The translations under genes were made by a program, and so were the position numbers. A model generated the notes under the pieces. The model had not been told where the DNA came from and did not search any database. It saw only the letters and a program-made list of their open reading frames with translations. Below, one piece after another: positions 40,495 through 52,200 of a stretch of DNA of 64,000 nucleotides. Origin of the DNA: Branchiostoma floridae (Eukaryota > Chordata > Leptocardii > Amphioxiformes > Branchiostomatidae); NCBI RefSeq assembly GCF_000003815.2, contig NC_049983.1:28440084-28504083 (forward strand). The letters run 5' to 3'. Within the stretch, counting starts at the first letter, position 1. Each line of letters starts with the position of its first letter.

Positions 40495-41390
40495 ACAACG
40501 TCTGTATCTGTATCTGTATCTATATCTACATGTAAATAGCCGGTTAAACCGCCGTTCAGCGTAACAAACCAGCTTCGCAGGCACGCGGCGCAGCAGCAGT
40601 TGGTTATGTTACAACGAACAACCTGTCACACCTAACTTTTGCACATCTATCTGCAAGTGTTCTTTAAAACTACCAAAAGAAGATGTCCCTACTGTACTTG
40701 GTGATAACGAATTCCACTCTACGATAGTTCTGGGAAAGTACGAATTTTTGAACACATCAATTCTAGGTTGGTAACTCTGGTACTTGAAGTCATTGCTGTT
40801 TCTTGTTCTTTGTTCAGCCGGTATTAGATACTTATCAGTCGGTACGTCCACCAGTTTATTGGTCATTTTGTACATCATGCAAAGTCTGGACATTTTCCTT
40901 CTGTCTTCAAGTGACGTCCACTGCAAATCTGTTTTCATTTTGGTAACACTAGAATCCCTGTTGTAGTTGTTTGTACAGATTTGGGCAGCTTGGTTCTGTA
41001 AGCTTCCAAGTTTATCTTTGTCTTTCTTTGTATACGGGTTCCATACTGTAGCGGTATATTCAAGGTTATATCTTACCAGTGACGTGTATGCAATTCATTC
41101 TACCCTGGCTGGGCATGCCCACAAGTTGCGTTTGATCACTCCCAATGTCTGTTTAGCCTAGGTTATTATTTCATTAACATGGACACCCCACTTCAGCCCA
41201 GTTGTTAACGTAACACATAGGTGTGGTTGGTTTTTTTGTGGTTTCTAATGTCTGACCACAAAACTGGCAATGAGACACATTTGGTGTGCGTTTGTTCGTT
41301 ATGTGTATGATATAGCACTTATCAGGATTGAACTGCATAAGCCATTTCCTTTGCAATTCTTCCAGGGTGTTCAGACGTAAGGGTGCAAAA
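40495..41390 (-). mobile_element. CR1/jockey-like LINE relic, 3' end
   Basis: The minus frame at 40609-40938 reads LEDRRKMSRLCMMYKMTNKL, then FKYQSYQPRIDVFKNSYFPR and TIVEWNSL, the tail domain of CR1/jockey-group RTs. Upstream, 41174-41356 gives WLMQFNPDKCYIIHITNKR, the conserved RT block after the catalytic site. Frameshifts and stops separate them. The 3' end is a gatacagatacag microsatellite (about 40500-40530). Confidence 0.8.
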
Positions 41391-41399
41391 TAGACTCCT

Positions 41400-42070
41400 G
41401 GTGGATTTACTTTCTGGAAATATTTTGATACCCAGAAACATGATGAGTATAAACGTTGGTATAAAACTTATATTTACAGGCAGATAATGCAGTCTTCTGC
41501 CATGTATAATAACTATAAATGTTTGAGTAAATGGTAAGTGTGGGAACTAGAGATCCCCCACACATCAGAAGAGCCGTGGCAGTACAACGAGAGAAACTGA
41601 AACAAGACACTGAACCATCACTGCAGTTCCAACGACGATTCCACACCGCTTTTACCCTGTACAAGCTCCTCAATGGACGCTGCCCTCCACATCTTCAAAC
41701 CCTGGTACCCAGAAGCCAGGCATCTGCCACTGGGTCACGTTACTCCCTCAGGAACAGCGACCACCTGACATCTGAACTCATTAAGTCCACCAGAGACCAG
41801 AGAATATTCTTCTACAGAGCAACATCACCCTGGAACACCCTCCTTACTTCTACTCGCACTGTCACAACTGCTGCTTCCTCCAAAAGAAAACTCCACCTTT
41901 AATAGAAAACTCTGGGAATGTCTTAAGGGGACCCTTACAGGTGTATACAGTGACCCAGCATGACCTCTCGCTGTATATGTTGTTGTTGATAAATACTGTT
42001 GTAGAGTCTATTGTAGATACTATGACTGCTTAGTGCTATGAGACTTAGTGCTCCAGCGGACGAGAAGGTG
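41400..42070 (+). mobile_element. CR1/L2-like LINE relic (block B copy)
   Basis: Copy of 17291-17990; frame 41531-41902 with LYKLLNGRCPPHLQ, YSLRNSDHL and FFYRATSPWNTL. Confidence 0.7.
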
Positions 42071-43014
42071 GAGAACTAATTACACACCCCTCCTTCACCA
42101 TAAAAAGTCATGTGCAGGTCAGGCAAACAGGCAAATAGCCCGTCTGTCTCCTCATCTGTCAAATCGACAGGAGAAAAAAAAAACAACAACAAAAAACAAC
42201 TATGACTACTATATTACATCATGTTCTTTTCATGTACTTGATAATTATCCTGTCCTTGTCAAATTCATGACATTTGCAACTGTCTTTGTCTGTCAGCAGG
42301 GCTAGCCCTGTGTAAAACCCACAGGCTGGTTGGGCAGCTCTGCCTGTGCGTGCTGAACAGCCAGAACCAATAAATAGATAAATAAAGAGACTGACCCACG
42401 TCATGTGCTCATCTGCATGTTGTGTCAAAGAGTCTTAAATCCAGCCTTAGTATTCTGCAATGCAATGGCGTGGCACATAACATGAACATATGTTCTCGGT
42501 TATGATGGGTCTATATGTAGGTCAACAGCAAGTAACTCGAGAAATTGTAGATGGAACTTTGTGATTTTTGGTAGGTGTGTAGCGGCTGTGGAAAGGAAGG
42601 CCAAGTTCGAAAATGGTTTACCTGACGTTTTCCTACGGTACTGCAGCGAGCTTTGTATTTTTCTGTGCCTGTTTGTGGGCAGCATAACTCGTTATTAGAT
42701 AATTCTAGATACATATTAGTAAATGGCTAACCTGTGAAGTTATAACACTAGCAAATAATCTACCAATAATGACATTGTAATGTAGGTAGTAGACATTGGA
42801 GTCCCTCCTGAGCATAGTAGTTTGGAAAAGTGCAGTGCGATATCGCCATGTTCTCTAACGTTCTTTTTCAATTTCTTTCTGAAATTGTGCTTCAAAACAT
42901 GGTTCTGAACTACTGCTAAGGTTCGCCAGGTGGCGTTCTGTAAATTACACCTGCTGGAAAACCGGTTTCTTACAAAGGTCATCTGCCACTAGTGTTGTCA
43001 GATGTCACTAGTGA
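42071..43014. other. Block B spacer, no gene
   Basis: Matches 17991-18984 and supplies the sequence missing in the gap there. Nothing coding recognised. Confidence 0.55.
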
Positions 43015-43410
43015 CGCTTTTCTGTTTATATCGTGTGCAGTGACCCTTTGTAAGTTTATGTTTACATCGTGTGCAGTGACCCTTTGTAAGTTTGTGTATA
43101 TATGGTGTGCAGTGACCCTTTGTAAGTTTGTGTATATATGGTGAGCAGTGACCTTTGTAAGTTTGTGTTTATATCGTGTGCAGTGACTCTTTGTAAGTTT
43201 GTGTTAATATAGTGTGCAGTGACTCTTTGTAAGTTTGTGTTAATATAGTGTGCAGTGACTCTTTGTAAGTTTGTGTATATATCGTGTGCAGTGACTCTTT
43301 GTAAGTTTGTGTATATATCGTGTGCAGTGACCTTTGTAAGTTTGTGTATATATAATGTGCAGTGACCTTTGTAAGTTTGTGTTTATACTGTGTGCAGTGA
43401 CTCGTTTTAA
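43015..43410. repeat. 36-bp VNTR, about 11 copies (block B)
   Basis: Same unit as 18985-19125 (gtgaccctttgtaagtttgtg and an atatcgtgtgca half), expanded threefold relative to block A. Confidence 0.93.
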
Positions 43411-44269
43411 ATTCATCGTTGTTGTGTTTAAATCAAGCCTGAGAAGAGCCTTTACACCTAGGACGTCTTATTCAATCTGAGATCGACACAGGCAAATGGA
43501 CCAAACTGCGTATGTGGTAATCACATGGTTCACTATCAGTCTCACTTTTCAAAGTTCAGGGGTCAAATTGTCAAAGAGGCGTTTTCTCCCTTCATCCAAC
43601 TGCCAACAATTGTCTAGTTCTGGCTTGTGATCTGGTCTGTCTTTCAGCTGTCAAGTTTCTAGCTATAGCCTCCTTTGCAGACGTTTGGGGAGCGCTGATT
43701 CTCGATTTCCAACGAGGGCTAACGTCGACTCTTTGCCAGGAAAAGAAGTTTTGCCGCACCCAGAAATTCTTTTCCAGCATAGCAAACCTCTAAGCCCATG
43801 TTGAAAATCCCAAACCAGCGCTTCCCAATAAATAAACGCTACAGTAACTGCTACAGAAGTCTGCACAGGAGGCTACAAGGTTCCACCTACTGAATAAACT
43901 TCACTAACAATGATGTGTGTCGGGGCCGCTGTGGAATTAAATTACTCGCTTCTCCATATAAGGGAGTTTAGTGTTACATCTGGCTTTTCTGTTGCCATGG
44001 TGACCACACATCCTCTGTCCTGTTTTTTTTGTCTCTGGGGCTGGTTGGGTCGCAAAGCAGTATGGGTAAGTCTGACGTCTCTGATGTTGGCAGTCGCAAA
44101 AGAAATATTACAATTAACGGGCCGACTTCTCTCTCTCTCTCTCTTTGCAGGCAGGGGCTGAATTGCAAGCTCACAATAGGCTGGGCTTAATCGCAGAGGT
44201 GACCTCAATACGCCTGTTACAAGGGTCTGGAGCGGCTGCTGTTTGGCGCTAAATCAGGTGACCTCAATA
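43411..44269. other. Block B spacer, no gene
   Basis: Collinear with 19126-20029. (CT)n followed by ttgcag at about 44129-44150. Confidence 0.5.
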
Positions 44270-44573
44270 CGACAGTAGTTGCCCCAGGTGCGGCCATAAG
44301 ACTGTAGGTTTGAACCACACCAGGAAGGACCCCTAGTCTTTTGGATAGATATGGTGGGTTCTTTAATATGCTAAATGTGTGGCTCTCCTCAAACACGGGA
44401 CCGCCATTTAACATCCTATCTGAGCAAGGTACTCATTTTAACCTGAGTGAAGTGAGCAAAGTCGTGTAAAGAGCCTTTCCCAAGGGCACAAGATCGGTCG
44501 CACATCAACGGATTAGAACCCAGGACCTCTGGTTCATGGGCCAAACTTCCTGCAGTTATGCCAAACGACCCCA
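44270..44573 (-). mobile_element. tRNA-derived SINE (block B copy)
   Basis: Ortholog of 20030-20331, box A- and box B-like head on the right, body to the left. Confidence 0.75.
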
Positions 44574-45591
44574 AAATAAAGTCTTCAAATGGCATAGTTT
44601 CAGTTGGCATGGATTCTGCAAGGTTTGCAGCTTCTAAACGAGTCATAAAGGAGTGTCTTAATGGCTTTTGCCACCCCCCTCCGTATAAATATTGATATTA
44701 ACACCATAACACCATAAGTGTTCAGCCTTGTATTTTTACATCATGTGGAATACAACTAAGTAAAAGTTTCCTACTTGAGGGAAAAAATCAGCTTTTGACC
44801 TGACAGTGTGTAATTTTCAGTTATTCTCCTAAGGAGTTTGTCTCTAGCAATACTATGAAATCTGACACAAAGACAACAGACACGGGTGTGTGGTACCAAA
44901 ACTGCACATCTTATATTAAAGGTTTCATAGCAAATGCACATAAAGGATATACGTAACTAAGCGATCAGTTCTAGTTGTGAGTTCAGCAAGACATCACTTC
45001 TCTGATTTAGTGCATGATGGTATCTCTTGTCTATCTTCTCATGGGGATATCTGGGCTAATCTCACAATTATTACTGACACAAAATTCCGCAGCACCTCTA
45101 CATAATAACACAAAATTCCGCAGCACCTCTACATAATAACACAATAACACAAAATTCCGCAGCACCTCTATAAACGAGTCTAGATTATTTTTGCCTCAGA
45201 AACTCTAAATTGTTTCTTACAAGTAAGATAACTGATCCTCACTCTACAGAAAAGCTAATAAAATGCTAATACACCTCATATTTCTAACATCCTGGTATCT
45301 TATAAACTAACAACGCTGACCTTATAACCTCAGTATCAGCAACGTCTAATAAAAATCTACTGGAAGATGAAAAGTTATATCTAGTACAGAAATAAGATTA
45401 TACACTAGAAACCTACATTTAGAGCCTTCGAACAGAGTAGAATTTGTTAATTCAGAAGATGACAAAGCTAAATGTCAACATAATTATTACTATATAGGCT
45501 TGCTAGTAATTTGCACTATTATTTCGTAATACACCACTATCCCACAATGTTTCACAGCCAGCCTCACTGCCTCATCTCATCTTTTCCTTTC
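44574..45591. other. Block B spacer with short 39-bp VNTR
   Basis: Collinear with 20332-21420. The VNTR at 45077-45175 has fewer and irregular units, which shifts the open frame seen in A. Confidence 0.55.
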
Positions 45592-45873
45592 TCATATCAG
45601 TAAATGCCTTTGACTCTGAAGGTTGTAAGATGCAGATATGGTGGCCACCATGTCAAACACAATTACTGCATAATCCTCGCAAAACATTCTCCACAGAACC
45701 CGGAGGTTTTGTCTCCCCTGACTGTCACACTGTGGATGCAGCAATGGTACCGTAAAGCTCCTTTCACCGGCATTTTGGGGTTTTTTGTTCAGCTGACAAC
45801 AGTTTTCCACCTAACAAACTGCATCGATATTATCATGTTGGCATCTAATGTTAAGATATTACTGACATATTGA
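45592..45873. other. Conserved open segment of unknown nature (block B copy)
   Basis: Open on both strands. The minus reading (45810 to 45592) includes RSFTVPLLHPQCDSQG and FCEDYAVIVFDMVATISASY, ending QSQRHLLI-stop. The same minus reading is kept in A with one V/S change. I cannot assign it; it might be a terminal exon remnant. Confidence 0.25.
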
Positions 45874-46248
45874 GTTACAAATGGCCTTTTGTATGTTTGG
45901 TCCTTTGCATGATCTGAAACTTGACCAATGTACGACATTTCCTTGTGTGCTATATACTGTTGGAATTGGTTTTTCAATCTATTCTTAATGCTGCTACGTT
46001 TTCTTTATTAGTTTCTCCATACAAATTGTCCTAGGTTTCCATCTGCTGTCAGCTTTCCTATCTAATAACATAAGGATGCCATACTTTATAAGGGAGGATG
46101 GGAAGAAACAAGTATCTACTCAACATAGATTTTACAAAGACCACAGAGAATGAGTTGCAAAATATAGCATCCTATTAAAAAACCCTGTACAAGAAGTACA
46201 GGCTCGATAGTTACCAGGAAAGAGTAAGCTAACCATGCCGAGTAGACT

Positions 46249-46254
46249 TTTATT
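46249..46254 (-). promoter_or_regulatory. Polyadenylation signal of gene 2
   Basis: AATAAA on the minus strand, 23 bases after the gene 2 stop codon. Confidence 0.55.
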
Positions 46255-46276
46255 CAAGAGGTTCGCCAGCAGGCAT

Positions 46277-46289
46277 TCACAGCTCGTCC
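46277..46289 (-). CDS. Gene 2 last exon, completing RDEL-stop
   Basis: Acceptor tatattgcag, then G-GAC-GAG-CTG-TGA. With the CG left over from the previous exon it reads Arg-Asp-Glu-Leu-stop. Found only by following phase; far too short to be seen alone. Confidence 0.75.
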
Positions 46290-49200
46290 CTGCAATATAC
46301 AGTAAATACAACCATCAGCAGTTTGATAGAGAATGGCTATTTAAGCAAGTGTGACATTTGCACCAATTAACTGTTGATACAATTAAACAGCCGCATTTCT
46401 TCACATAGAGCTCAATATGACAACGATACTACACACGAGGCCAAATACATAGCAACAGAATATTATCGATAACAGCACAGTGCTGTGATAAATGGAAATA
46501 CGGACTATATCCAGAAATATGTGACAAGGCTATGCATATGAGCCAAACTGATGATAGCTTACCGGTCTTTGTCGTTGTCGACTTCGTGGTCTTCAAGTGT
46601 CCCGGCTGAAAGGGAATATACGAAACATTTCTAAGACGAGAAGAATCGATTTTGATTTTGTTAACGAACATCAGTTTTTTATACTCTAACTATGAATGAA
46701 GACGATTTCAGTTGTCCAATAGGAAACGTTGTAAGACAATTCAGACTGAAGACAACTTGGATTCCAAAGGGAACAAAGGTGACCGAATGGCTTAATTATA
46801 TATCTAACCAATGCTAAAAATACTAACGATATAATGGTCCCTGGCTCTGTACTAATAAATATTCTTTGTCAATGAAAGAAACCGCACATAGGAAAAATAT
46901 AAAATGAATACTCGCAAACTCGAGACAAAATGTTTTCTTTACCTGGTGGTATAAACGCCTCTACAGTAGTTGGCCCAGCACCTTTAGCGCTCCTTTTCTC
47001 CACGAACCAAGATGGTTTTGGTCCCTTCTGGGTAATCATGGCGTAGGACTCTCTGCGCCCTGTCATGAGATGTTTAGATGTGTCAATCCCTCAAATACTT
47101 GCCAGCTACCAAGTCATGATACTACTACTAGTAAACAAAGACGGACTATCTACATTGTATGGCATAAAGGTACAATAGAAATTGTGCCTCCCCCCTTTAC
47201 TTTGTTATGTCCGAGAGCAGATCAAGGACATCGCCAAAAGGCGCCCGGTGGTGACCCTGTAAGGCTTAGGTCACATTTCCAAACCGGGGCCCGGCCGGCC
47301 AGCTTTCGGAAGCGAAAAGAATAATTATATGAAAGACATCAACATACACAAAACGTCAAAATATGATTCATGGGCAAGATTTGTGCATACTTTTAGGTAT
47401 ACATTTTAATTTTTCGTTTCTTAAAACATCCCGACCGGGCCCCGATTTGGAAATGTGACCTAAGCCTCAATGACGTCATAAAACACCATTCAGCCAGAAT
47501 TTGCTTCAATCTCTCCATTCATCTCCAAACCTACCAGAAGTGACGGTCTGCCAAACGTAAGAGGAGTTGTCGGCTATATATAGAATAGAATATCTGTTCC
47601 TGCACAGAAGAAATTAAAAAAGATATAGGCACCTAGATAAGTAATTGTAGATCCGTATGGTGCTAATACACTGGATAGTCCTCCTGTAAAGTCGCCGCTG
47701 TCATGAACAACGACAACTATGATCCGTCCCTGCAGCGAAATAGGAACAAAGATGAGATATGATGTAAGATTGCCTGAAGTATGACGTGCCCGAACGTGAT
47801 CGGAAAGTTCTAACCAACGTTTATCTTTTATTAGACATTCTTGTCGTTGATATGACACTTATGTCTGTAGTAAGTATAGCATATTCCTCTAAGGTATCAA
47901 GTTTACAGAAACGACCATCGCAAACGAAATGCTCGTTTGAACGATCATGATAGTTGAAAAATCTAAAACACATCATATTTGATCTTTGATAACGAACAGG
48001 AGGTACTACATCCGAGTCAAGGTAGGTACCTGTAATAAGTATAGAGCACTTAAGATGCTGCATTAGTTGTTTACTATACCCATAAGTTTGTGCTTCAACA
48101 TTCATGAACGTTATACCTGCCAGCAGAAAAAACGCGTAAACTTCAAGTCATTTGGAAACCTATGATTTTCAGAACTGTCGTNNNNNNNNNNNNNNNNNNN
48201 NNNNNNNNNNNNNNNNNNNNNNNNNNNNNNNNNNNNNNNNNNNNNNNNNNNNNNNNNNNNNNNNNNNNNNNNNNNNNNNNNTCGCCATGGACCCAGGTGT
48301 CGAAAGCAGCCTTGTCTACAACTTGTCCGGTCTGCTCATTCAAAATGAACACCTGATGCCCTCGCTTAACTGACATTATAAAAGAAATAGATCCTCAAAA
48401 TTATTCATGTATGTCACTTTATTTTTTATCACTTGAACAACAGTGTAATGCAAATGGGCTCTGATCCTGATTTTTTGTAACTTAGAAACTTGTGTCTTTC
48501 GATTAATCTAATAGTATGTTGAATCAGATTCAAAAGTATTGATAACACGGACGCTGTCCCAACGGCTGGAAAAGGAGAGATAAATCCTTTTGTCCAGGTG
48601 CTTTAATAGGAAATACAGCGTGTACAACAATAACCATGACGTCTACTCACGGCCTTCATCAATGTTGCTCTTCTGTCCGCCAACGACAATGTAGGTGAGA
48701 TCTCTGGAATTGTAGGGGACATCCCGGAAACCCGGATCCTCCCATGCGTACGACTGTGCCCTCACGGTGAAACCTTTTGCGACTGGGAAACAACAAGAAT
48801 ATCCTTGAACTAAATGCCTCTGTATTGGCTGTTAACGCAGCACCTAGTGAAATCTTCGTTTAAGACATGAAGTCAGTACATAGCATAACGCGTCATCGAA
48901 AAACATAACGCATCTTCATTACTTCGTCAAAGGTACCTGCCTACCCATCCAGAACACCCGCCTACCCACCCGGAACACCCGTTTCGAACGTGTGTATTGT
49001 GTTGGTGGCAGTAAGGCATTGGTGGCAACCTCTCGGATATAACAACACGGTGCATTTTGGAATATAAACTGTGTGCTGACGCTTACTTCTTTTTTACAAT
49101 ATCAACACTTCAATTTAAAATTGACCGAATGGCTTAATTGTATATCTAACCAATCCTAAAAATGCTAACGATATAATGGTCCCTGGCTCTGTACTAATAA

Positions 49201-52200
49201 ATATTCTTTGTCAATGAAAGACACCTCACATAGGAAAAATATAAAATGAATACTCGCAAACTCGAGACAAAATGTTTTCTTTACCTGGTGGTATAAACGC
49301 CTCTACAGTAGTTGGTCCAGCACCTTTAGCGCTCCTTTTCTCCACGAACCAAGATGGTTTTGGTCCCTTCTGGGTAATCATGGCGTAGGACTCTCTGCGC
49401 CCTGTCATGAGATGTTTAGATGTGTCAATCCTTCAAATACTTGCCAGCTATCAAGTCATGATACTACTACTAGTAAACAAAGACGGATTATCTACATTGC
49501 ATGGCATAAAGGTACAATAGAAATTGTGCCTCCCCCCTTTACTTTGTTATGTCCGAGAGCAGATCAAGGACATCGCCAAAAGGCGCCCGGTGGTGACCCT
49601 TGTAAGGCTTAGGTCACATTTCCAAACCGGGGCCCGGCCGGCCAGCTTTCGGAAGCGAAAAGAATAATTATATGAAAGACATCAACATACACAAAACGTC
49701 AAAATATGGTTCATGGGCAAGATTTGTGTATACTTTTAGGTATACATTTTAATTTTTCGTTTCTTAAAACATCCCGACCGGGCCCCGATTCGGAAATGTG
49801 ACCTAAGCCTCAATGACGTCATAAAACACCATTCAGCCAGAATTTGCTTCAACCTCTCCTTTCATCTCCAAACNNNNNNNNNNNNNNNNNNNNNNNNNNN
49901 NNNNNNNNNNNNNNNNNNNNNNNNNNNNNNNNNNNNNNNNNNNNNNNNNNNNNNNNNNNNNNNNNNNNNNNNNNNNNNNNNNNNNNNNNNNNNNNNNNNN
50001 NNNNNNNNNNNNNNNNNNNNNNNNNNNNNNNNNNTCGCCGCTGTCATGAACAACGACAACTATGATCCGTCCCTGCAGCGAAATAGGAACAAAGATGAGA
50101 TTTGATATAAGATTGCCTGAAGTATGACGTGCCCGAACGTGATCGGAAAGTTCTAACCAACGTTTATCTTTTATTAGACATTCTTGTCCTTGATATGACA
50201 CTTATGTCTGTAGTAAGTATAGCATATTCCTCTAAGGTATCGAGTTTACAGAAACGACCATCGCAAACGAAATGCTCGTTTAAACGATCATGATGCTTGA
50301 AAGATCTGAAACACATCATATTTTATCTTTAATAAGGAACAGGAGGTACTACATCCGAGTCAAGGCAGGTACCTGTAATAAGTATAGAGTACTTAAGATG
50401 CTGCATTAGTTGTTTACTATACCCATAAGTTTGTGCTTCAAAATTCATTAACGTTATACCTGCCAGCAGAAAAACGCGTTAAACTTCAAGTCATGTGGAA
50501 GCCTATGATTTTCAGAACTGTCGTAATTAGCCCAAATGATACCATACATAAAAATCTACGTTTCTACGTTACCTCTGCAGCACCTCCCAGAAAGGTTGCC
50601 ATTTTTGTCGCCGCCTCAGCGTCGCCATGGACCCAGGTGTCGAAAGCAACCTTGTCTACAACTTGTCCGGTCTGCTCATTCAAAATGAACACCTGATGCC
50701 CTCGCTTAACTGACATTATAAAAGAAATAGATGCTAAAAATTCTTCGTGTATTTCTGTTGATTTTTCATCGCTTGAAGGACAGTGTAATGCAATCGGGCC
50801 TTTTTCTGCGAGAAAATTTAAAATTTTCAGAACTTTAAAACTCGTGTGTTTCGATTAATCTATGTTGATTCAAAAGTATTGATAACACGGACGCTGTCCC
50901 AACGGCTGGAAAAGGAGAGATAAATCCTTTTGTCCAGGTGCTTTAATAGGAAACACAGCGTGTACAACAATAACCATGACGTCTACTCACGGCCTTCATC
51001 AATGTTGCTCTTCTGTCCGCCAACGACAATGTAGGTGAGATCTCTGGAATTGTAGGGGACATCCCGGAAACCCGGATCCTCCCATGCATACGACTGTGCC
51101 CTCACGGTGAAACCTTTTGCGACTGGGAAACAAGAATAATACTTCGTCAAAGGCACACGCATACCCATCCGGAACACACGTTTCGAACGTGTGTATTGTG
51201 TTGGTTGCGGTAAGGTATTGGTGGCAACCTCTTGGATAAAGCAGAACACGTTGCATTTTGGAACATATGCTGTGTGCTGTCGATTAACTTCTTTTTCTAC
51301 TATATCAACATTCCAAATTGAAATTGACAGAATGGCTTCATTATATATCTAACATATGAAAACTTTTTTCATAGATTACTTAAAAGATTTGTTATTTTGG
51401 GGTTTTCTGCCATTTTCTACTAAAAATGTATATTTTTGGCTCCATTGCCGTTGTATTCAGAAACCAAATGACATGAAATTTGGTACAGAGATGCATTAGA
51501 CATATGCCCACAGGGCTTATCAACACTTTATGCATACCTCACTTCAAAAATGAGTTATTTTCCGATATTTGGCCATTTTTGTCCACAAAATATTTTGGGC
51601 TTCCATGCCCTTGTATTGAAACCAAATGACCTGAATTTTGGTAAAGAGGTGTGCAGAGCTTATGTCCAAAGTACTCTATTTTCACACCTGGCATATGTTA
51701 CTTAAAATTGTTGAATTTGGGGACTTTGATATTAATTTAAGACGTACAGGTAATGGACTATCACACTTTGGGGTTCACTGAAGGGTAAACTGTAAAAAGG
51801 TTAAGCACAAATAAGTTTTAAAAAGTTTTTCGAAACCCACAGCGCTCGCTGTCATTTTATAATGCACGGAATATCTGCATGGCAGACTGGCAGATGTGAA
51901 ACGTCAATTATGCAGGCCTACCCATNNNNNNNNNNNNNNNNNNNNNNNNNNNNNNNNNNNNNNNNNNNNNNNNNNNNNNNNNNNNNNNNNNNNNNNNNNN
52001 NNNNNNNNNNNNNNNNNNNNNNNNNNNNNNNNNNNNNNNNNNNNNNNNNNNNNNNNNNNNNNNNNNNNNNNNNNNNNNNNNNNNNNNNNNNNNNNNNNNN
52101 NNNNNNNNNNNNNNNNNNNNNNNNNNNNNNNNNNNNNNNNNNNNNNNNNNNNNNNNNNNNNNNNNNNNNNNNNNNNNNNNNNNNNNNNNNNNNNNNNNNN

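Larger units (their letters stand above)
32765..46070. repeat. Segmental duplication block B
   Basis: Starts within gene 1 intron 2 at the 40-bp VNTR, includes the signal-peptide exon, intron 1, exon 1, promoter and upstream spacer, and ends about 200 bp before the gene 2 stop codon. Collinear with A (to 22190) and with C (53480-57555 and 60880-61690). Confidence 0.85.
46760..49115 (-). repeat. ILEI module unit, left copy (2.34 kb)
   Basis: Paired with 49117-51350; matching exons are offset by 2340-2342 bases. Exons and introns, including a MITE, are copied. Exon differences are few and mostly synonymous. Confidence 0.9.
49117..51350 (-). repeat. ILEI module unit, right copy
   Basis: Tandem partner of 46760-49115. 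A gap removes exon d and part of exon c. Confidence 0.9.
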
